From contig NZ_CP035037.1 of assembly GCF_004028235.1 (NCBI RefSeq), positions 248,001 through 312,000 on the forward strand: DNA of 64,000 bases. Reading direction: 5' to 3'. The notes under the pieces were generated by a model that was given only the letters and a program-made list of their open reading frames with translations, was not told where the DNA came from and searched no databases. Source of the DNA: Leucobacter muris. GTDB lineage: Bacteria; Actinomycetota; Actinomycetes; Actinomycetales; Microbacteriaceae. This document shows, one piece after another, positions 8,468 through 18,078 of the stretch (position 1 is the stretch's first letter; the number at the start of each line of letters is the position of its first letter). Both the position numbers and the translations under genes were made by a program.

Positions 8468-9174
8468 TCCGAGGCCTCCGCGAGCAGCAGCGCACTCGGT
8501 TCTCGGAGACGCTGACGGGGATGCACACGCCCCTTGCGACCGCACGGAAGCTCGTCTTCGCCTCGATCGGACCGACGTCGGCGGGCCCCCAGGCCGCGTG
8601 GGCGGTCGCGCGGGCGCTGGCCGCGGTGCAGCCGCGCCGCGTGCTGCTCGAATCCCGCCCGGCCGGCGCGGAGTGGCTCGCCTCCTTCGCGCCGCCCGGG
8701 CGCGGGCAGCTGCCGCGCCTGCCGGACGAGGTGCGAAGCGCGCTGCGCGCGCTTCCCGGGGGTGTCTGGGGCACCGCCGCTGCCGTCGATCACCGGCACT
8801 TCGACGTCGTCTGCATCGACCACGGCCACGCGGCGAGCCCCGACGCGGCGCTCGCCGCCGCCGCGCGGGGTCACGCGCTCTGCCTGGTGGCGAGCGCGGC
8901 GCGCGAGGTCGCCGATCCGGCGATCGCGCTCGCCGAGGGGATCTCCGCGCACCCCTCCGGCGTCCCCACCGTGGTCGCGCTGTGCGAGCCTCCGGCATCC
9001 CGCGCCGGCTGGGCCGGGCTCATCGCGGAGCGCGCACCCGTGCCCGTCGTGCGGCTGCCGCTCGTGACGGGCTCCCGGCCGAGGGCCCGCTCCTGCGGGC
9101 GCGGGCCGGCCGAGGCGGAGCTCGCGGCGCGCCTGCTCGCGTCGGCCGCCGAGCGGAAGGGGCCCCGTCCGTGA
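8464..9174 (+). CDS. degenerate MinD/ParA-like protein of type VII operon
   Basis: A 236-residue cytosolic protein without membrane segments. Its layout resembles a MinD/ParA-type Rossmann NTPase (strand KLVFASIGPTSAGPQAAWAV where the P-loop should be, VLLESRPAG, DVVCIDHGHAASPDAALAAA, then VVALCEPP). The P-loop glycines and lysine are missing, so ATP hydrolysis is unlikely. ESX loci often encode MinD/EspI-like ATPases, and this may be a decayed or binding-only relative. It is translationally coupled to eccD and eccC (GTGA overlaps at both ends), which supports a structural or regulatory role in the apparatus. The fold assignment is by eye; function unknown. Confidence 0.6.
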   Translation: MIRGLREQQRTRFSETLTGMHTPLATARKLVFASIGPTSAGPQAAWAVARALAAVQPRRVLLESRPAGAEWLASFAPPGRGQLPRLPDEVRSALRALPGGVWGTAAAVDHRHFDVVCIDHGHAASPDAALAAAARGHALCLVASAAREVADPAIALAEGISAHPSGVPTVVALCEPPASRAGWAGLIAERAPVPVVRLPLVTGSRPRARSCGRGPAEAELAARLLASAAERKGPRP

Positions 9175-12100
9175 CCTCCCGCGTCATCCACCGGCCCGCG
9201 CGCACGGTCCGCGGCCCCGAGAGGCCCCGCGAGCGCACCCTCGCGCCGCCTGCGCCGCTCGGCGACGCCCCGAGCGGCATCCCCATGCAGTCGCTGCTGC
9301 CGGTCGTCGGCTCGCTCTCGTCGATCGTCATGATGACCGTGCTGCGCTCGAACCCGCTCATGGTGGTCATCGGCGCGCTGATCCTCGTCGTCGCGCTGCT
9401 CAGCGGGCTCGGCATGGCCTTCTCGTTGCGCGGGAGGCAGAACCGTGCGCGTCGGCAGGGGCGCTCGCGCTACCTGCACTACCTCGACGGTGTTCGCGAG
9501 GAGTACCGCGAGCTGCACGACCGTGTGCGCGCCGAGAGCCACCTCGCCTCGCCGTCCGCCGCGCTGCTGCCCCAGTGCGTCGCCCAGCCCGCGCGCCTCT
9601 GGGAGCGGCGGCCGGGCGACGCCGACTTCCTGCTGCTGCGCGCCGCGACCGGCCGGCAGGAGTGGTTCGACCTGCGTCTGCCCGAGGACCCGAACCCGGT
9701 GCAGCCGTTCGACCCGTTCCTGCTCGCCGAGGCGGCGCGCACGGTGGAGACCGCGTCCCGGGTGGACTCCCTCCCCATCGCGGTGCCGCTCGCCCCGGGT
9801 GCGGTCGTGACCATCATCGCGCCGCCCGAGCAGGGGCGTTCGCTCGCTCGATCGCTCGTGAGCCAGCTCGTGGTGCAGCACGCTCCCGAAGAGGTGCTGC
9901 TCGCCGCCGCGATCGACCCCGCCGCGCGCGACGAGTGGCGGGGGATCGACCTGCTGCCGCACCTGCGCACCCCCGGCATCTGGGACGGTCCGCTGCCCGC
10001 ACGCAGCATCGCGCACGATCCCGCCGCCCTCGCGGGCATGCTGGGCGCCGAGCTGGAGAATCGCGCGGCGCGTGCGCGGCGCGGACGCGAACGGGTGGTG
10101 CGGCCGGAGACCCCGCTCATCGCGCTGTGCGACTTCGTCGAGGGCCCGGCGAAGCCGCTCGTCGCCCCCGCGGGCGTCTCCTCGGCGGAGTGCGGGATCT
10201 CGTCGATCGTGCTCGTCGCCGACCGACTCCACGAGCCCGAGCAGACCACCACCCGCATCACCGTCGACGACGAGAGCGGCGAGACGCGCATCGAGCACCT
10301 CTGCGCCGAGCCCGGGGCCCATCCGGCCTCGACGGGCGTGCGCCACGATGCCGCCGCCGTCGAGCTCTTCGAGCGGCTCTGCCACGCCCTCGCGCCGCTC
10401 AGGCTCTCGGCCGAGGCTCGCGCGCAGGCCACGACCGACGCCGAGGTGGGGGCCTGGACATCCTGGGCGTCGAGCGGATCCAGGATCTCAGCGGGGAGCG
10501 CTGGGGCGCGGCCGCCGGGCGCGGATTCCTCACCACCGTGATCGGCTCCGGCCCGCACGGCGCCCCCGTCTCCCTCGACCTGAAGGAGGCCGCACAGGGC
10601 GGTATGGGGCCGCACGGCATCTGCATCGGTGCGACCGGCTCGGGCAAGAGCGAGTTCCTGCGCACCCTCGTGCTCGGGCTGGCGGCATCGCACGGCCCCG
10701 ACGACCTGGCCATGATCCTCGTCGACTACAAGGGCGGCGCCGCATTCAGCCCCTTCCAGCCGCTGCCGCAGGTGGCGGGCGTCATCGACAACCTCGAGGG
10801 CGAGGCCGGGCTCATCGAGCGCGCACGCGCCTCCATCTCGGGCGAGATCGTGCGCCGTCAGCAGCAGCTGAAGGACGCGGGCATGCTCGCCTCCATCACC
10901 GAGTACCGCGCGGCGCGCGAGCTGCGGCCGTCGCTCGATCCCATGCCCCACCTCCTCATCCTGCTCGACGAGTTCGGCGAGCTGCTGACCGCGGAACCCG
11001 AGTTCATCGACCTGCTGCTGCAGATCGGGCGCATCGGGCGCTCCATCGGCGTGCACATGCTGCTGTCGAGTCAGCGGATCGAGGCGGGCAAGCTGCGCGG
11101 CCTCGACACGTTCCTCTCGTACCGCATCGGTCTGCGCACCTTCTCGGAGCAGGAGTCGCACACGGTGCTCGGCACGCCCGACGCCTTCCATCTGCCGTCC
11201 GCCCCCGGCGGCGGGTACCTGAAGGTCGATTCCTCGGTGTACACCCGCTTCCAGTCGGGCTTCGTGTCCGGGCCGCTGCCCGGGCCGGACCGGCTCGCGG
11301 AGGAGGTGCCCTCCGTGCCCTTCCCGCTGCCCGGCGACAACTCCATCGAGATGCAGCTCGCCGCCTATCTCGGGCGACCCGCACCCGTGCCCGACGAGCG
11401 CAGGAATGCTCCGACGGTGGTCGAGGAGAGCGTGCGCCTGCTGCGCGACGGCGCCCCGCCGACGGCGTCGATCTGGCTGCCGCCGCTTCCCGCGCGCTTC
11501 CCGCTGCTGTCGGTGATCGACTCGGAGCGGAAGCCGCTCGAGGTGCCCGTGGGGCTGATCGACGATCCGGCCCGTCAGCATCAGGGCCCCTGGACCCTCG
11601 ACCTCGATCGCGCCGGCGGGCATTTCGCCGTCATCGGTTCCCCCCAGTCGGGGCGCTCGACGTTCCTGCGCACGGTCGCCGCCGGAATCTCGACCACGAT
11701 GCCGCCCACGCGCGCCACGGTCTACGCGCTCGATCTGACCGGCGCCGGGCTCACGCGCATCGCGGGCTTCCCTCACGTCGGCGGCGTCGGGGTGCGCGGA
11801 GACGTCGAGCGTCAGACGCGCATGCTCGAGGAGCTGCACGGCATGCTGAGGCAGCGGGAGCGCCTGTTCCGCGAACTGCAGATCGAGTCGCTCGGGCACT
11901 TCCGCGCTCTGCACGGGGCGGGGCGGGTGCCCGGGATCGTCTCCGCCGACGTCGTGCTGATCGTCGACGGTTACGGACTCGCCCGCACGGAGTTCACCAT
12001 GCTCGAGGAGCCGCTGTCAGAGCTGCTGCAGCGCGGCGGCAGCTTCGGCATCCACCTGGTGTTCTCGCTCACCCGCTGGGCCGAGCTTCCGATGCGCCTG

Positions 12101-13075
12101 CAGCCGCTCGTCGGCAACCGCATCGAACTGCGGCTCAACGACCCCGGGGAGTCGACGATCGCGCGCAAGCTCGCGGCGACGATCACGCAGCCGGGCCGTG
12201 CGCTCACGGGCGAGCGGCTCTTCGCCCAGGTGGCGCTGCCCACCGCCGACACGGTGCCGGACGAGCTGGTGGGCGAATCGCTCGCCGAGCTCGCGGAGCG
12301 CACCGCCGCCTCCTGGACGGGGCCCTCCGCGGCGCCGGTCAGGCTACTGCCCGAGGTGCTCGACGTCGCCGAGCTGCCCGGCGCGTCCGAGGAGCCGCTG
12401 CGTCTGCCGTTCGGGCTGCGACAGGACACCATGGACGTCTGCGCGCTCGACCTCGAGAACTCGGCGGGGCAGGATCAGCACCTGCTCGTGCTCGGAGACA
12501 GCGGCAGCGGCAAGACGAACCTGCTGTCGGTGCTGCTCGACGGTCTGGTGACTCGGCGCACGCCGGAGGAGGCCGTCGTCGCGCTCATGAGCCCGCGCGG
12601 TACGCTCGCGGACCAGGTGCCGGAGGACTACCTCGGCGGCAGCGCGACCGATGGGCGGCGCGCGAGGGAGCTCTCGGCCGCGCTCGCCCTGGAGCTGGAG
12701 AAGCGTCGGTTGGGCGAGGCCTCGCCCGAGCTGCGGATCTACGCCGTGGTCGACGACTTCGACGTGCTCGCGGCTGGCAACACGGCTCCGCTCGAGCCGC
12801 TGCTGCCGTATCTGCCGCAGGCGCGCGATCTCGGGCTCACGGTGTGGGTCACGCGCCCGGTCGCGGGGGCCGCGAGGGCGCTGTACGAGCCGGCGCTGCA
12901 GATGCTGCGGGATCTGGGCGCCACGGGTGTGCTCCTGTCGGGCGAGCGAGGCGAGGGTCAGCTGTGGCCGGGCGTCGTGGCGCACCAGGCGATCCCGGGG
13001 CGCGCCCGCATCCTGCGGCGAGGGGAGCCGCCGCGGCTCATCCAGATCGCGGTGCGCGGCGCGGATCTCGCCTGA
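9171..13075 (+). pseudogene. eccC: type VII secretion FtsK/SpoIIIE-family ATPase EccC, apparent frameshift
   Basis: The motor ATPase that recognises and exports WXG100 substrates. With one added base the product is about 1301 residues, the normal EccC length. Two N-terminal helices (about residues 40-85) are followed by three FtsK-type ATPase domains. Domain 1 has Walker A GATGSGKSE (about 487) and Walker B HLLILLDEFGELL. Domain 2 has a degenerate P-loop GSPQSGRST (about 822, Lys replaced by Arg). Domain 3 has GDSGSGKTN (about 1108). Degenerate later domains are usual in EccC. The frame breaks at the G5 run 10448-10452; a sixth G rejoins EVGG-LDILG. The GTG start at 9171 overlaps the upstream stop. 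The break removes all ATPase domains from the translated start, so if real the system is dead; a homopolymer error is more likely because four other genes show the same pattern. Confidence 0.82.
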
Positions 13076-13095
13076 GGCGTCAAGGGCGGCGCCGC

Positions 13096-14283
13096 TCAGC
13101 CGCCGAGGGCCGCGGCGATCCGGTCGGGGGAGAGCGCCGCGTCGATCGCGAGCTGCGCGGCGCCGTAGATCGCCGCGTTGCCCGCCGCGCGTGAGGGGGC
13201 GATCGTGAGGTGCTCGGTGGAGAGCGGGATCGACCGTGCGTAGACCACCTCGCGCACGCCGGCCACGAGATGCTCGGCGGCCTGAGCCATGGTGCCCCCG
13301 ATGACGATGGTCGACGGGTTCATGAGGCTGACGCAGGCGGTGAGCACCTCGCCGATGTCGCGCCCGGCCTGGCGGATGGCCTGGATCGCGGCGACGTCGC
13401 CGCTTTTGGCGAGGGCGACGACCTCGCTCGGGCGGTGGTACCGGCTTTCGGCGGTGCTGAGCGCGTGGGCGAGCGCGCGGCCCGAGGCGACGGCTTCGAG
13501 GCAGCCGCGGTTGCCGCAGGGGCAGGGGGCGTCGGCGGCGCGGGCGAGGGCGACGTGGCCGATGTCGCCCGCGGCTCCGTTGGCGCCGCGGCGCAGGGTG
13601 CCACCGGAGATGACGCCGGCTCCGATGCCGCTCGCCACCTTGACGAAGATGAGGTCGGTGACGCCGGGCCACGAGGTGCTGAGTTCGCCGAGCGCCATGA
13701 TGTTGACGTCGTTGTCGACGAGCACGGGGGCGTCGATGCGGGCGCGGATGGCGGAGGGGATGTCGAAGCGGTCCCATCCCGGCATGATGGGCGGGTTGAT
13801 GGGCCGCCCGGTCGAGAACTCGACGGGCCCGGGCACGCCGATGCCGATGCCGGCGACCTGCTCGGGGGCGTAGCCGAGGCCGGGGAGCAGGTCTTCGGCC
13901 GAGCGCAGGATCCACTCGATCGCGGCCTCGGGGCCGTCGGTGATGTCTCTCGGCGACGACATCTCGGCGAGCAGCTCGCCGTCGAGGTCGGTCACGGCGA
14001 CGCGGGCGTGGAGGGCGCCGAGGTCGGCCGCGAGCACCACCCGGGCGCGCGGGTTGAACGCGATCTGCGACGAGGGGCGGCCACCGGTCGAGGCAGCGTC
14101 CTCGACGGGGGCGATGAGGCCGAGCTCGAGCAGCTGGTCGATGCGCTGGGTGATGGTGGGTCGGGAGAGCCCGGTGATCTGCGCGAGTTTGGCGCGCGTG
14201 CGCGGTTTGCCGTCACGCAGCAGTTGCAGCAGGCCGCCCGCCGTCGAGATGACGGGACTGTGCTGGAGTGAAGGAAGCGCCAC
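13096..14283 (-). CDS. ROK family transcriptional regulator (NagC/XylR type)
   Basis: About 395 residues. The N-terminal winged helix-turn-helix (ISTAGGLLQLLRDG, then LAQITGLSRPTITQRIDQL) binds DNA. The ROK sugar-kinase-like domain follows, with GIGIGVPGPV, DNDVNIMALGE, the zinc-binding cysteine cluster CPCGNRGCLEA and GGTMAQA. It likely represses the divergent sugar operon until its sugar ligand binds. GTG 14283 is chosen as start: the longer opening extends into the divergent coding region, and a minus-strand -10 (TTTACT, complement of 14290-14295) lies just 6 bases upstream, which implies a leaderless mRNA. The gene converges with eccC, 20 bases apart, without a visible terminator. Confidence 0.85.
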   Translation of the reverse strand: MALPSLQHSPVISTAGGLLQLLRDGKPRTRAKLAQITGLSRPTITQRIDQLLELGLIAPVEDAASTGGRPSSQIAFNPRARVVLAADLGALHARVAVTDLDGELLAEMSSPRDITDGPEAAIEWILRSAEDLLPGLGYAPEQVAGIGIGVPGPVEFSTGRPINPPIMPGWDRFDIPSAIRARIDAPVLVDNDVNIMALGELSTSWPGVTDLIFVKVASGIGAGVISGGTLRRGANGAAGDIGHVALARAADAPCPCGNRGCLEAVASGRALAHALSTAESRYHRPSEVVALAKSGDVAAIQAIRQAGRDIGEVLTACVSLMNPSTIVIGGTMAQAAEHLVAGVREVVYARSIPLSTEHLTIAPSRAAGNAAIYGAAQLAIDAALSPDRIAAALGG

Positions 14284-14377
14284 CCTTTCAGTAAAGCACA
14301 GCCAAAAGTTGATAACGGTTTGATCACTTATGAAAGAAGATTGACAAAAGTGGTGCCGTTCGCAGCAGAATGGACAC
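14284..14377. promoter_or_regulatory. divergent leaderless promoters and candidate ROK operator
   Basis: On the plus strand TTGACA (14341-14346) and CAGAAT (14366-14371) are separated by 19 bases; the ATG at 14378 is where transcription should begin, so the mRNA is probably leaderless. On the minus strand TTTACT (14290-14295) sits 6 bases before the ROK GTG. Between them the AT-rich stretch 14306-14329 begins AAGT and ends ACTT and contains TTGAT twice, 11 bases apart (14309 and 14320), a candidate operator for the ROK protein. Confidence 0.5.
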
Positions 14378-15475
14378 ATGTCACAGACAGCGTTGTCTTC
14401 CAGACCGCCGAGCATCGGCATGCTCGGCGCGGGCTTCATGGCGCGCACCCACACGATCGCCGCCCGCGCGGGCGGCGCCCGGCTCGCGGCGATCGCCTCT
14501 TCCTCGCCGGAGCGGGCCGCCCGCGCGGCCGAGCAGCTCGGCTACGAGCAAGCGCTCGCCGCAGACGAGCTGCTCGCCCGGAGCCTCCCGGTCGTGCACG
14601 TCTGCACCCCCAACGGCAGCCACGTCGGATACGCCCGCGCGGCGCTGCGCGCCGGCTCTCACGTCGTCTGCGAGAAGCCCCTCGCCACGAACGCCGCCGA
14701 AGCCCGCGAACTCGCCGCCGAGGCGAGCGCGGCGGGTCTCGTCGGCGCCGTGCCCTTCGTCTACCGGTACCACCCCATGGTGCGCGAGGCCCGCGCCCGA
14801 ATCGCCGGCGGCGAAACCGGCGCCGTGCTGACCGTGTCCGGGCAGTACCTGCAGGACTGGCTGCTCGACGCCGGCGACGACAACTGGCGCGTCGCGGCCG
14901 GCACCGGCGGCCCATCGCGGGCCTTCGCCGACATCGGATCCCACCTCGTCGACCTCGTCGAGTTCGTGAGCGGCGACCGCATCGCGCGGCTCGTGGCGAC
15001 GACCCGCACGGTGCACGCCGAGCGCGGCGGTCAGGCGGTCGACACCGAGGACTCGGTCGCGCTCACGGTCGAACTGGCGGGCGGCGGCATCGGCTCGCTG
15101 CTCGTCTCGCAGGTCGCGCCCGGCCGCAAGAACGGGCTCGTGCTCGAGATCGCAGGCACGCGCGAGAGCGTGCGCTTCGAGCAGGAGGACCCCGAGCGCC
15201 TCTGGGTGGGGCGGCGAGGCCACTCGCTGCTGCTGCGCCGCGATCCCGACACGCTCTCCGCCGCCGCGGCCCGCCTCTCCACACTCCCCTCCGGGCATCC
15301 CCAGGGCTACCAGGACGCGTTCAACGCGTTCGTCGCCGACGCCTACGCGCTCGCCGCCGGCGAGCGGCCCGACGGCGTGCCCACCTTCGACGACGGGGCG
15401 CGCGCCGCCGCCATCACCGACGCCGTGCTCGAGTCGGCGCGCAGCGGCGGCTGGGTGGAGGTGAGCGAGGCGTGA
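14378..15475 (+). CDS. Gfo/Idh/MocA family oxidoreductase
   Basis: A 365-residue NAD(P)-dependent sugar or cyclitol dehydrogenase. The N-terminal Rossmann fold has GMLGAGFMARTH (dinucleotide loop) and the family motif CEKPLATNAAEA with the catalytic-type Lys of EKP. The C-terminal alpha/beta domain includes DIGSHLVDLVEF with the conserved DxxxH. Members oxidise hydroxyls of inositols, glucose derivatives or galactosides; the substrate here is not readable. It is the first gene of the sugar operon, overlaps the ABC ATPase by 4 bases (GTGA) and is likely regulated by the divergent ROK protein. No Shine-Dalgarno sequence precedes the ATG, in line with a leaderless transcript. Confidence 0.85.
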   Translation: MSQTALSSRPPSIGMLGAGFMARTHTIAARAGGARLAAIASSSPERAARAAEQLGYEQALAADELLARSLPVVHVCTPNGSHVGYARAALRAGSHVVCEKPLATNAAEARELAAEASAAGLVGAVPFVYRYHPMVREARARIAGGETGAVLTVSGQYLQDWLLDAGDDNWRVAAGTGGPSRAFADIGSHLVDLVEFVSGDRIARLVATTRTVHAERGGQAVDTEDSVALTVELAGGGIGSLLVSQVAPGRKNGLVLEIAGTRESVRFEQEDPERLWVGRRGHSLLLRRDPDTLSAAAARLSTLPSGHPQGYQDAFNAFVADAYALAAGERPDGVPTFDDGARAAAITDAVLESARSGGWVEVSEA

Positions 15476-17041
15476 ACGACACCGGCTCGGCCGCACCCGT
15501 GCTCTCGGCCGTCGACGTGCGCAAGCAGTTCTTCGGCGTCGAAGTGCTGCACGGCGTCTCCCTCGACCTCGTGCCCGGCATGGTGCACGGACTCGTCGGC
15601 GAGAACGGCGCGGGCAAGTCGACGCTCATGAAGGTCATCGCCGGCGTGCACCGCCGCGACGGCGGAGACGTGCGCCTCGACGGCGAGAGCGTCGACTTCG
15701 GCCACCCCGTCGAAGCCGCCAGGGCCGGCGTCGCGACCGTGTTCCAGGAGTTTAACCTGCTGGCCGACCGCACCGTCGCGCAGAACGTCTTCCTCGGGCG
15801 AGAGCCCCGCCGTCTCGGCATCGTCGACACGGCCGCGATGCGTCGGGCGACGCGCGAGCTGCTCGCCGACCTCGGCATCGCGGGCATCTCGCCCGACGCG
15901 ACCGTCGGCGGGCTCACCGTGGCCGAGCAGCAGATCGTCGAGATCGTGAAGGCGCTCTCGATCGACGCCCGGGTCATCTCGATGGACGAGCCCACGGCTG
16001 CCCTCGCCGATCACGAGGTCGCGATCCTGTACCGGGTGATCCGCCGCCTGCGCGACCGGGGCGTCGCGATCCTCTACGTCTCGCACCGACTGAAGGAGAT
16101 CTTCGACCTCTGCGACACCATCACCGTGATGAAGGACGGAGCGCTCGTGTCGAGCGGCCCCGCCGCCGAACTCGACCAGCCGACACTCGTGCGGCGTATG
16201 GTCGGCCGGCCCATCAGCGCCTACTTCCCCGACCCTGAACCCGGCACCGAGGTCGGCGACCCGCTCGTGTCGGTTCGCGGCGGCGGCAACGCCCAGCTCG
16301 AGGGCGTCGACCTCGAGCTGCGGGCCGGCGAGGTCGTGGGCATCTCCGGGCTGCAGGGATCGGGCCGCACCGAGCTCGTCGAGGCGATCTTCGGCGCGGC
16401 GCCGTTCACGCGCGGCGAGCTGCGCATCGCGGGCGCCGCGGCGACCATCCGTCGGCCCCGCCAGGCCGTGCGGCGCGGGATCGCACTCGTCACCGAGGAT
16501 CGCAAGCGCACGGGCCTCGCCCTGCACCAGTCGATCCTCGACAACGCGCTCCTCGCGATCCGCAGCGTCTTCCCCGGCCGCACCCGCGCCAAGCGCGCAG
16601 AGATCCCGGGCATCTTCACCGCGCTCGAGCTCGTGAGCCGCGGCCCCGGCCAGGAGGTGCAGGCGCTCTCGGGCGGCAACCAGCAGAAGGTGGTGCTCGC
16701 GAAATGGCTCGCGACCGCCCCCCCGCGTGGTGCTGCTCGACGAGCCCACCCGCGGCATCGACGTGGGTGCCAAGATCGCCGTCTACCGCCTCATCCGGCA
16801 GCTCGCGCAGCGGGGCGTCGCCATCCTCTTCGTGTCGAGCGAGCTGCCCGAGGTGATCGGCATGGCCGACCGGATCCTCGTGATGCGCGACGGTCGCATC
16901 GCGGGCGAACTGCCCGCGTCGTCGTCGGAGGAGACCGTGCTGGCGCTCGCCACGGGCGCCGCCGAAGACGTCGCCGGGGCCGCGGCCACCGGCGGGCGCG
17001 GCGCGACCGAAGGCAGCGCCGGGAGCGGGGGAGAGCAGTGA
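15472..17041 (+). pseudogene. sugar ABC transporter ATP-binding protein (RbsA/XylG type), apparent frameshift
   Basis: The energising subunit of a class-2 (CUT2) monosaccharide importer, a tandem-domain ATPase of about 522 residues once corrected. The first half has Walker A GENGAGKST, a signature-like GGLTVAEQQ and Walker B ISMDEPTAAL. The second half has a degenerate P-loop (GLQGSGRTE), the CUT2 segment VTEDRKRTGL, the signature LSGGNQQK and Walker [13 protein letters not shown]. Reading must skip one C in the C7 run 16718-16724, which splits APRVV and LLDEP. With six C the consensus sequence is restored exactly, so the frameshift is probably a sequence error. The start GTG overlaps the upstream stop, and the stop overlaps the permease ATG by one base. 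Confidence 0.85.
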
Positions 17042-18078
17042 TGGACGGGCTGAGAGCACGCCTGCGAGGGCTCGACACGACCGTGATCGTCTTCATCGCG
17101 CTGATCGCGGTGCTCGCCCTGAGCGCCGTGCTGGTCGCGACCGCCGGCCGCAACCTGTTCAGCCCCGGCAGCATCCGCGACATCCTCACCGGCATGAGCG
17201 TGCTCGGCTTCGTCGCGATCGGCCAGACGCTCGTGATCCTCGGCGGATCCCTCGACCTCTCCGTGCCCTACGTCGTCAGCCTCACGAGCCTCATCGCCGC
17301 CCAGACCATGGACGGGCGGCCCGGCATGATCGTGCCCGCCGTGCTGCTCGCACTCGGAGCGGCCGCCCTGATCGGGCTCGCGAACGGCCTCATCGTGACC
17401 TTCCTGCGGGTGCACGGCTTCGTGACGACCCTCGGCATCGGCCTCATCCTCAAGGGGTACCTCGACACCAACTACAAGGGCACCGCCGGATCGGTGCCGT
17501 GGGCCTTCCAGCTCTTCGGCGCGACCGGCGTCGGGCCCGTGCCGATCTCCACGATCGTGATGCTTCTGCTCGCCGGCGCCGTCGCCTTCCTGCTCGCCCG
17601 CAGCGGCTTCGGACACCACCTCTTCGCCGTCGGCGGCAACGCCGAGGTCGCGCGGCTCTCGGGGGTGCGCACCCGTCGCCCCCTCATCTGGGCGCACGTG
17701 CTGTGCTCGGTGTTCGCGGGAATCGCCGGCCTGCTGCTCGCCAGCCGCCTCGGCGTCGGCAGTCCCACCGTCGGCGTGCAGGGCGGGTACGACCTCCTCT
17801 CCATCGCCGCGGTCGTGCTGGGCGGCACGCTGCTCGCCGGCGGCCGCGGCTCGATCTGGGGCACGATCGGCGGCGTCGCGATCTTCGCGGTGATCGACAA
17901 CCTCATGAGCGTGCTGCAGGTCACCCCGTTCCTCAAGGACGTCGTGCGGGGCGCCGTCATCGTGATCGCCGTGGCCGTGTACTCGCGCCGCCGACTCGTG
18001 GCCCGCCGCGAGCGCTTCACCCGTACGGGAGCCGATGCGGCCCCGCTCGAGGCCATGAACGAGGGAGGTGCGCGATGA
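17041..18078 (+). CDS. sugar ABC transporter permease (RbsC/BPD_transp_2 type)
   Basis: A 345-residue inner-membrane permease of the CUT2 family with about ten hydrophobic helices. Diagnostic stretches are VAIGQTLVILGGSLDLSV, IGLANGLIVTFLRVHGFVTTLG, the cytoplasmic coupling-loop-like GHHLFAVGGNAEVARLSGV and GGTLLAGGRGSIWGT near the end. It pairs with the next permease, giving a heterodimeric channel served by the tandem ATPase. ATG 17041 shares one base with the ATPase stop; its own stop overlaps the next ATG (ATGA). Confidence 0.88.
   Translation: MDGLRARLRGLDTTVIVFIALIAVLALSAVLVATAGRNLFSPGSIRDILTGMSVLGFVAIGQTLVILGGSLDLSVPYVVSLTSLIAAQTMDGRPGMIVPAVLLALGAAALIGLANGLIVTFLRVHGFVTTLGIGLILKGYLDTNYKGTAGSVPWAFQLFGATGVGPVPISTIVMLLLAGAVAFLLARSGFGHHLFAVGGNAEVARLSGVRTRRPLIWAHVLCSVFAGIAGLLLASRLGVGSPTVGVQGGYDLLSIAAVVLGGTLLAGGRGSIWGTIGGVAIFAVIDNLMSVLQVTPFLKDVVRGAVIVIAVAVYSRRRLVARRERFTRTGADAAPLEAMNEGGAR

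Noticed and set aside
1..13075. Prophage or integrative element around the secretion locus
   Set aside because: No integrase, att repeats, tRNA target or phage genes are visible, and base composition is like the rest.
10072..13194. Second long plus-strand open frame inside eccC
   Set aside because: It is the alternative frame of the EccC coding sequence, rich in Arg and Ala, with no motif. The EccC frame has all FtsK motifs.
14320..14377. Start of the sugar ABC ATPase frame far upstream at 14320
   Set aside because: That frame before 15472 only shadows the Gfo/Idh gene. The GTGA overlap and the start of the Walker region define 15472.
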